DNA of 64,000 bases from Aquibium pacificus (lineage in GTDB: Bacteria; Pseudomonadota; Alphaproteobacteria; Rhizobiales; Rhizobiaceae): assembly GCF_040839445.1 (NCBI RefSeq), contig NZ_JBDPGJ010000007.1:166125-230124 (forward strand). The letters run 5' to 3'. This document shows, in pieces, positions 58,648 to 64,000 of this stretch (positions are counted from its first letter, which is position 1; every line of letters starts with the position of its first letter). A model generated the notes under the pieces. That model was not told the origin of the DNA and did no database searches. It worked only from the letters and a program-made list of their open reading frames with translations. A program made the translations under genes and the position numbers.

Positions 58648-59022
58648 TTGACACAGGCGACGATCCTGGTCGTCGAGGATGAGCCGAACATCGTGGAATC
58701 CCTGCGGTTCATCCTGGGCCGGGCGGGGTTCGCGGTCGAGGTCGCGTCGGACGGCGCCGATGCGCTGCGCATCATGCGCGCGCGGAGCTTCGCGGCCGTC
58801 ATCCTGGACATCATGCTGCCCGGCCTCAACGGTTTCGACGTCCTGAAGGCGGTTCGCTCGGACGAGAGCCTGGCCGGCCTGCCGGTCATCGTGCTGACCG
58901 CGAAGGGGCAGGTCAAGGACCGCCAGAACGCCGAGGAGATCGGCGCCTCCGCCTTCATCACCAAGCCGTTCTCCAATGCCGAGGTCGTGGACCGCGTGCG
59001 CGAACTGGCGGGCGTGAGGTGA
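58648..59022 (+). CDS. single-domain response regulator (CrbR-like partner)
   Basis: 124 residues from a TTG at 58648 with GGGAGG nine nt upstream; an ATG at 58606 would add an unlikely Gly/Cys-rich lead. Receiver only: VVEDEPN acidic pocket (Glu10, Asp11), phospho-acceptor Asp54 in VILDIMLPG, Thr84 and Lys106 in ITKPFS. There is no DNA-binding domain, unlike the LuxR-type CrbR, so it may relay to another protein. It overlaps the next gene by four bases (GTGA). Confidence 0.9.
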   Translation: MTQATILVVEDEPNIVESLRFILGRAGFAVEVASDGADALRIMRARSFAAVILDIMLPGLNGFDVLKAVRSDESLAGLPVIVLTAKGQVKDRQNAEEIGASAFITKPFSNAEVVDRVRELAGVR

Positions 59023-59276
59023 AGGAGCACGATCCCGATAGCCGGGGTGCGCGGGATGCCTCGGCCATCCTTCCCTTCCTGGGCGTCGTGCTCCTGTTCC
59101 CGCCGCTGGTCTACATCTTCGCCGCGCCCGTCACGGTCGGCGGCATTCCCCTGATCGTCGCCTACGTGTTCGGCGTGTGGGCGGCAATCATCCTGGTCGC
59201 CTTCCTCGTCTCCCGCCGACTGGAACCGGACGCGTCCGAGGCCGCGCGCCTGCCGGGACCGCCCGAGACGCGCTGA
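59019..59276 (+). CDS. small two-helix membrane protein between receiver and sensor
   Basis: 85 residues from a GTG overlapping the receiver stop; its own stop overlaps the sensor ATG (TGATG). Two hydrophobic helices (ILPFLGVVLLFPPLVYIFAA and LIVAYVFGVWAAIILVAFLV) with short polar ends. Such a protein is likely an accessory subunit of the following symporter-type sensor, in the manner of small subunits that accompany solute:sodium symporters (DUF4212-like), though I do not claim homology. Confidence 0.85.
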   Translation: MKEHDPDSRGARDASAILPFLGVVLLFPPLVYIFAAPVTVGGIPLIVAYVFGVWAAIILVAFLVSRRLEPDASEAARLPGPPETR

Positions 59277-61993
59277 TGCTGCCCGCCAACCTGGTCGTCC
59301 TCGTCTGCCTCGGCTACGTGATGATCCTGTTCGCCGTCGCCTTCGCGGGTGACCGCCGCGCGCGGAAGGACCCCGGCGGCTGGCTTTCCTCGCCGCTCGT
59401 CTACACGCTTTCGATCTCGATCTACTGCACGTCCTGGACCTTCTTCGGCGCTGTCGGCTCGGCGGCCCGGACGGGGCTGGAGTTCGTCACGATCTATCTC
59501 GGTCCCACGATCGTCTTCGTCGGCTGGTGGATATTCCTGCGCAAGCTGGTGACGATTGGCCGGATCTATCACACGACATCGATCGCCGACCTGATTTCGG
59601 CCCGTTTCGGCAAGAGCCCGGCGCTCGGCGCGCTGGTGACGATCGTCGCGCTGGTCGCGACGGCGCCCTATATCGCGCTCCAGCTCAAGGCCCTGACCGC
59701 GAGCTACCAGGTGATCACCTTTCACGCCGGCGCGGTCACCGCCGCCAACATCCCGCTCGAACCCGACTACGCCACCGCCTTCTGGGTCGCGGCAGGCCTT
59801 TGCGTCTTCTCCATCATCTTCGGGGTGCGCAACATCGACGTGAACGAAAGGCACCACGGTGTCGTCGCGGCCATCGCGCTCGAGGCCATCGTCAAGCTCG
59901 TCGCGCTGCTGGTCGTCGGCATATGGGTGGTCGCGACCTTCACCAATTTTCCGGCCGATGCGCTCGAACACGCGCCCGTCAGCCTCATGAGCGCGGAACA
60001 GACCTTCGGCACGCGCTGGGTCACGCTCTGCTTTCTCGCCGGTGCCGCAGTCATCTGCCTGCCGCGGCAGTTCCACGTCACCGTGGTGGAGAATTCCTCG
60101 GAAAGACAGCTTCGAACCGCGTCCTGGCTCTTTCCGCTCTATCTCTTCCTCATCTGCATCTTCGTCATCCCGATCGCGGTGGCGGGACTGGGCCGCCTGC
60201 CGGAGGGGTCGAACCCGGATCTCTTCGTCCTGACGCTTCCGCTGAGTTCCGGCCAGGACACGATTGCCATGCTGGCCTTCCTCGGAGGGTTCTCCTCCGC
60301 GACCTCCATGGTGATCGTGTCGTCGATCGCGCTCTCCACGATGATTTCGAACCACATCGTCATGCCGCTGGCGCTGCGGTTCTCGCTCGTGCCGGAGGCG
60401 AGCACGCAGATGATGCGCAGCTTCATCCTGGGCGCGCGGCGCTCGAGCATCGTGTTCATCATCCTGCTCGGCTTCCTCTATTTCCGCCTCAGCGGGACCT
60501 CGGAAGCCCTGGCGGCGATCGGCCTCATCTCCTTCTGCGGGGTGGCGCAGTTCCTGCCGAGTCTGGTCGGCGGCCTCTACTGGCGGCGGGCGACGCAGGG
60601 CGGCGCGGTCGCCGGCCTGGCCGCAGGCTTCGCCATCTGGGCCTACACGCTGTTCCTGCCGAGCTTCGGCGGCACCTTCATCATGAGCGACGGCGTCATC
60701 GCGAACGGACCCTGGGGCCTGGAATGGCTGCGGCCCCACGCGCTGTTCGGCCTGAACGGCTTCGACAGTCTGGTCCACGCGGTCATCTGGAGCATGTTCG
60801 TCAACATCACCCTCTTCGTCGGGGTGTCGATCGTGTCGGAACCGACCCCGCTTGCGCGCTACCAGTCGCGCCTGTTCATCGACGTGTTCCGCCGCCAGAC
60901 CGAGGGCGAGACGAGCGTGATGCGCCGGACCGCGCGCATCTCCGAACTGCGCCAGATCGCCGACCGCATCCTCGGCCCCGCCGAGGCGCTGAGCCTCTTT
61001 CCGCCCGGCGCGGCGCGCGAAGAGGGCGCCGTCGCCAGCGACGACCTGATCTCGCAGGTCGAGCATCGCCTGGCGGCGAACGTGGGCGCGGCCACCGCCC
61101 GGTCCCTGGTGTCCAGCGTCGTCACCAGTGAGAGCATCAGCGTCGACGAACTGAAGCGCCTCGCCGACGAGACCGAGCAGATCCGCGCCTATTCGGCCGA
61201 ACTGGAGCGGAATTCGAGAAAGCTGGAGGCTGCCGCGGCTGAACTGACCCGCGCGAACGCACAGCTTCGGGAGATCGACGTGCAGAAGGACGAGTTCCTG
61301 AGCCAGGTGAGCCACGAGGTGCGCACGCCCATGACCTCGATCCGGTCCTTCAGCGATATCCTACTCGCCAATCCGGATCTTCCGGCGGAGCATTCCGACC
61401 GCTACCTGCGCATTATCCAGAACGAGAGCCTGCGGCTGACGCGGCTTCTCGACGGCATCCTCGATCTGAACCGCCTGGAGAACGGCGCCGGCGAATGGGA
61501 GATGAAGCCTTTCGATCCGGAAGCCGCGCTGGAACGCGCGATAGAGAGCTGCGAGGCGCTGGCACATTCGGCCGGAGTGACGCTGAAACGGCGCGGCCGC
61601 GCGCGCAAGGTGCTGATGGAAGGCGATGGCGACCGGCTGGCGCAGGTCTTCATCAACCTGATTTCCAACGCGATCAAGTACAATACCAGTCAAGATCCGG
61701 TCGTCACCGTCTCAAGCATGGCCCGCAAGGGCGTCTACGAGGCAAGGATCGGCGACAATGGTCCGGGCATTCCCGAGAGCGAAAGGGACCGCATCTTCGT
61801 CAAGTTCGCGCGCGGTCCGATGCCCCGGCAGGTGGGAGCGGGGCTGGGCCTGGCGATCAGTCGCCAGATCGTCGAGCGGTTCGGAGGCAGCCTGGAACTC
61901 GCCACGCCAAAGGGCGGCGGCGCGGAGTTCGTCGTCACCCTGCCGTCCTGTTCGGAAAAGGGCCTGGCCGCCGCGCCCGAGCTTCGGTCCTGA
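59276..61993 (+). CDS. CrbS-like sensor: sodium/solute symporter fused to histidine kinase
   Basis: 905 residues. Residues 1-500 are a solute:sodium symporter fold with about 12-13 membrane helices (SISIYCTSWTFFGAVGSAAR; FLGGFSSATSMVIVSSIALS). A linker with a coiled coil (EQIRAYSAELERNSRKLEAA) leads to a kinase: H-box QVSHEVRTPMTS with His680, N-box VFINLISNAIKYN, G1 IGDNGPGIPE, G2 GAGLGLAISRQ. CrbS in other bacteria controls acetyl-CoA synthetase in response to acetate. Here it forms an operon with a receiver and a small membrane protein. Whether it transports, senses or does both is not decided by the sequence. Confidence 0.93.
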   Translation: MLPANLVVLVCLGYVMILFAVAFAGDRRARKDPGGWLSSPLVYTLSISIYCTSWTFFGAVGSAARTGLEFVTIYLGPTIVFVGWWIFLRKLVTIGRIYHTTSIADLISARFGKSPALGALVTIVALVATAPYIALQLKALTASYQVITFHAGAVTAANIPLEPDYATAFWVAAGLCVFSIIFGVRNIDVNERHHGVVAAIALEAIVKLVALLVVGIWVVATFTNFPADALEHAPVSLMSAEQTFGTRWVTLCFLAGAAVICLPRQFHVTVVENSSERQLRTASWLFPLYLFLICIFVIPIAVAGLGRLPEGSNPDLFVLTLPLSSGQDTIAMLAFLGGFSSATSMVIVSSIALSTMISNHIVMPLALRFSLVPEASTQMMRSFILGARRSSIVFIILLGFLYFRLSGTSEALAAIGLISFCGVAQFLPSLVGGLYWRRATQGGAVAGLAAGFAIWAYTLFLPSFGGTFIMSDGVIANGPWGLEWLRPHALFGLNGFDSLVHAVIWSMFVNITLFVGVSIVSEPTPLARYQSRLFIDVFRRQTEGETSVMRRTARISELRQIADRILGPAEALSLFPPGAAREEGAVASDDLISQVEHRLAANVGAATARSLVSSVVTSESISVDELKRLADETEQIRAYSAELERNSRKLEAAAAELTRANAQLREIDVQKDEFLSQVSHEVRTPMTSIRSFSDILLANPDLPAEHSDRYLRIIQNESLRLTRLLDGILDLNRLENGAGEWEMKPFDPEAALERAIESCEALAHSAGVTLKRRGRARKVLMEGDGDRLAQVFINLISNAIKYNTSQDPVVTVSSMARKGVYEARIGDNGPGIPESERDRIFVKFARGPMPRQVGAGLGLAISRQIVERFGGSLELATPKGGGAEFVVTLPSCSEKGLAAAPELRS

Positions 61994-62005
61994 GGACCGA
62001 AGCTC
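61979..62005. terminator. perfect 12-bp hairpin spanning the sensor stop codon
   Basis: GAGCTTCGGTCC (61979-61990), TGA (61991-61993), GGACCGAAGCTC (61994-62005). The loop is the TGA stop itself. It lies between two convergent genes (the next ends at 62011) and probably works as a bidirectional terminator, though a T run is missing. Confidence 0.65.
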
Positions 62006-62010
62006 GCGGT

Positions 62011-62775
62011 CTAATTCGCCTCCGCGACGTCGATCTCCTCGGCGACCGCCGACGTCACGAAGCCACCTTTCAGCCAGCCCAGAACCGAGGCCAGGGCATC
62101 GTTGGCCGGATTGCTGCGGCCCATCGCGACGCGTTGGAACTCCATCTCGTCGTTCTGCTCGGGAAGGAACTTGCCGCCGACGACGCGGATGTTGCGCTGG
62201 CCGGGCGTCAGCGGGCGTGGCTCGACGAGGCGGGCATAGGCGAGAAGATCGGCCGCCGTGTCCAGGCTGCGGCCGTACGCCACGTATTGCGCGCGATACG
62301 CTTCCGCAGGCGACAAAGGCCGTGGCGAGGGGACGGGGATGTTGCCGGCCACGTCGCGCACCGGATTGGCCGACGGCTCGAGTCGCACGACCCGCTCCAC
62401 GGGTTTGCGCTCCCGCGGCTCGAAGCAGCCGTTCGCACGCAACGCCGCCTTTATCTGGGTGCGTGTGGCGGCCCTCTCATTGGACCGTGTTGCGGAACCT
62501 GCCATGTCGCGCAGCCGCTGGATCCGGTTGACATGGGCGCGGCATTCGGTGTTGCGGCCGACGGTGTAGCCCCCGGCGTCGCATCCGTCTGCCCTTGCAA
62601 TCTGCACGGCCCGCGAAAGCCGGTTATCGATGGCGGATCGGGAAGGCGCGGCGACGACGTGCAGACGGTTCTCGAGCTGGCGGCAGAAGGAACCCGAGGC
62701 CGCGGACGCTCCCGTGGAGCCGAAAGCAATCGTCAGCGAGAGGACGGTCATGGAAAGGGCGATGGGTGTCTTCAT
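62011..62775 (-). CDS. secreted conserved hypothetical protein (DUF2865-like)
   Basis: 254 residues from ATG 62775 (AGGAGAAG upstream); the frame runs further back but without homology. Signal peptide residues 1-25 (TPIALSMTVLSLTIAFGSTG ending ASA). The mature part has an N-terminal SFCRQLENRLHVV helix and several Cys (CDAGG, CRAHVNRIQRLRD, GCFEPRERKP), which may form disulfides. The middle is Pro/Arg-rich. It resembles DUF2865 proteins of rhizobia by pattern only. Periplasmic; function unknown. Confidence 0.8.
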   Translation of the reverse strand: MKTPIALSMTVLSLTIAFGSTGASAASGSFCRQLENRLHVVAAPSRSAIDNRLSRAVQIARADGCDAGGYTVGRNTECRAHVNRIQRLRDMAGSATRSNERAATRTQIKAALRANGCFEPRERKPVERVVRLEPSANPVRDVAGNIPVPSPRPLSPAEAYRAQYVAYGRSLDTAADLLAYARLVEPRPLTPGQRNIRVVGGKFLPEQNDEMEFQRVAMGRSNPANDALASVLGWLKGGFVTSAVAEEIDVAEAN

Positions 62776-62792
62776 GGCAAATCTTCTCCTGC

Positions 62793-62814
62793 CCGCGGCG
62801 TGGCGACGCCGCGG
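62793..62814. other. hairpin in the leader of the secreted protein gene
   Basis: CCGCGGCGT (62793-62801), GGCG, ACGCCGCGG (62806-62814): a perfect nine-base stem 18-39 nt before the start and directly upstream of the ribosome binding site. It could affect translation. The rest of the gap up to the receiver start at 63165 shows no further gene. Confidence 0.45.
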
Positions 62815-63164
62815 TCGTGTCCCTTGTCTTGTCAATGGTCGGGCCGTCCAACATTCGGGCCGTTCGGTGGCTGGAAAATGCACGCGACTCCAGGAAGTTC
62901 CCGCCCGAATGAACGGAAGCGGCGGAACCGGACCGGATTTCGGGTCAGGGGACATGTTGCGAGGGGCGCTCGCCGGCGCGGGGAGGGGTCTGCAAAAGCG
63001 GCCGGAAGGCGGCAAAACCGCGGCATTCGGGGAGGTGCTTCCGCCGTCGCGAGACGCTGCGCCGGCTTTTTACAGCAGCTTAACCCAATAGCCAGATTAA
63101 CATTTTTTAATTGCGGGGCGGAACAACCAGCCGCAGCGATGGTTTGCCGGACAGGGTGGAAAAA

Positions 63165-63563
63165 ATGGAACAGTCACAACCGACCCGGGTGCTCATCGTC
63201 GAGGACGAGATGATGATTGCGCTCGATCTCGAGATGCAGGTCGAAACGTTCGGATACAGCCTGACGCGTCATGCGAGCTCATATGACAGCGCGATCGCTG
63301 TGGCGGCCGAAACGCCGCCCGACATCGCGCTGATCGACGGCAATCTCGCCGACGGACCGACGGGCGCGCGCATCGCGGAAAAGCTCAGCGACCTCGGCGT
63401 CTATTGCATCGCGGTCTCGGCCAACCCGGAATTGTTCGACCGCTGCGAATGCATCGGCATCTTCCTCAACAAACCTTTCGGGACGTCCGAGCTGCGCAAC
63501 GCGCTGAAGGTGGCCGAGAAAGCGGTCGCTGCGGGACATCAGGGCGGCGCCGGCGCCGGCTAG
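63165..63563 (+). CDS. single-domain response regulator
   Basis: 132 residues from ATG 63165 (GGTGGA upstream). Receiver domain: VEDEMMIALDLEMQ acidic pocket (Glu13, Asp14), phospho-Asp58 in IALIDGNLADG, Ser85 in place of the usual Thr/Ser, Lys103 in FLNKPFG. No output domain. The IVEDE-LDLE pattern resembles receivers linked to HWE kinases in rhizobia. It lies directly upstream of the rRNA operon promoters and is separate from the CrbS cluster, with the secreted protein gene between. Confidence 0.88.
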   Translation: MEQSQPTRVLIVEDEMMIALDLEMQVETFGYSLTRHASSYDSAIAVAAETPPDIALIDGNLADGPTGARIAEKLSDLGVYCIAVSANPELFDRCECIGIFLNKPFGTSELRNALKVAEKAVAAGHQGGAGAG

Positions 63564-63619
63564 CCATATGCCTGGGTGTGCGGTGCAGCAGAAAAAATTC
63601 GACGGCGGAAAAAACCCGC

Positions 63620-63648
63620 TTGACAGTTGGGCCCTCGACCTAGATATA
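63620..63648 (+). promoter_or_regulatory. rRNA operon promoter P1
   Basis: TTGACA (63620-63625), 17 bases, GATATA (63643-63648). Very strong -35 and correct spacing. Matches P2 in both boxes. Confidence 0.8.
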
Positions 63649-63698
63649 GCCGCCCACCGACGGACGACGCCGCAGCGACGTTCGACGGGGCCGCGGGG

Positions 63699-63727
63699 TT
63701 GACAACACGAGTTGAAGCCCCGATATA
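63699..63727 (+). promoter_or_regulatory. rRNA operon promoter P2
   Basis: TTGACA (63699-63704), 17 bases, GATATA (63722-63727), the same boxes as P1 79 nt downstream. Tandem strong promoters are normal for rRNA operons. Confidence 0.8.
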
Positions 63728-64000
63728 GCGGCAATGACGCGCGACCACATCGTGGTCCTCCGCAGTCTTCCCAAAAATTCTGGCTGTGGTATTGTGGAGA
63801 AATCCACGAACGCAGCCTGCTCTTGCCCTTTCGGGTGAGATGGCGGTTCCTCCTCATGGAGGAGGGATCTCCGGTTCTTTGACAATTGCATAATGAGAAG
63901 AAAGAGAAACGTGGGCGGCATGGTCTTGCTGAGCTGCTCTTCCCGCCAGGGGAGGGTAGTTCGAACGGAGACTTTGGCGGACACGTTTCGAGAGAATATG
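63728..64000 (+). other. leader of an rRNA operon; the 16S gene lies beyond the window
   Basis: The leader contains CTCCTCATGGAGGAG (63850-63864), a hairpin, and the boxA-like GGTTCTTTGACA (63873-63884) followed by ATTGCATAATGAGAAGAAAG, the standard alphaproteobacterial rrn leader sequence just upstream of 16S. No coding gene is supported; an antisense frame here is spurious. Confidence 0.8.

Noticed and set aside
59162..61315. 717-codon open frame on the minus strand
   Set aside because: Antisense to the CrbS-like sensor; Asp/Glu/Arg/His-rich low-information translation.
63640..63984. 114-codon frame on the minus strand at the end of the window
   Set aside because: It is antisense to the rRNA promoters and leader, which are better supported.

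Overview
The window is GC-rich, gene-dense chromosomal DNA of an alphaproteobacterium, most likely Hyphomicrobiales (Rhizobiales) near Mesorhizobium, Aminobacter or other Phyllobacteriaceae. Pointers are the CIRCE-controlled groES-groEL pair, a DUF1488 protein, a Tat-exported substrate-binding protein, high-affinity Liv-type ABC transporters in several copies, a short-chain fatty acyl regulator, and palindromic mosaic repeats of the kind scattered through Mesorhizobium genomes. This placement is inferred from gene content, not from a marker gene. The window ends in the leader of an rRNA operon whose 16S gene lies just outside.

Layout. 1-5.3 kb: housekeeping genes (groEL, groES, an AI-2E-family membrane protein, tRNA-Gln). 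5.5-8.2 kb: ppdK. 8.3-11.8 kb: a one-polypeptide restriction-modification enzyme with a small overlapping partner gene; the enzyme gene carries an in-frame palindromic repeat and an AT-rich segment. 12.1-14.6 kb: a hypothetical protein, a DUF427 protein and a class III aminotransferase. 14.7-19.3 kb: a TetR regulator divergent from a three-subunit molybdenum hydroxylase, with a promoter that has an operator-like palindrome between its -35 and -10 boxes. 19.3-27 kb: mixed metabolic and envelope genes (a lipocalin-like gene between related palindromes, acyl-CoA synthetase, DUF1499 protein, Na+/H+ antiporter, ExoD-like protein, MBL hydrolase, bioY). 27.3-28.6 kb: an orphan phage or gene-transfer-agent type DUF2793 protein.

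28.9-48.3 kb is the most interesting block. It holds an AraC regulator, three aldehyde dehydrogenases, two complete Liv-type ABC importers, a LigM/DesA-like tetrahydrofolate-dependent O-demethylase and a GntR-FCD regulator. The palindrome ATGTATACAT, or close variants, lies upstream of the second aldehyde dehydrogenase (twice), the demethylase, the GntR gene and the second importer, so I infer one GntR regulon for uptake and conversion of methoxylated aromatics (vanillin, vanillate or syringate type). Within it, one LivF ATPase carries a 370-residue C-terminal tail built from five degenerate repeats ending in PSAF(A/V); I know of no description of this arrangement.

48.7-52 kb: a PRC-barrel protein and a PAS-GGDEF-EAL protein. 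51.8-62 kb: a third complete Liv-type importer, divergent from a short-chain fatty acyl regulator (ScfR/RamB type) with four TTTGYAAA-like motifs in between. Next comes a translationally coupled trio: receiver, two-helix membrane protein, and CrbS-like symporter/histidine kinase. This looks like a short-chain carboxylate sensing and uptake locus. 62-64 kb: a secreted hypothetical protein, another receiver, and tandem promoters of an rRNA operon.
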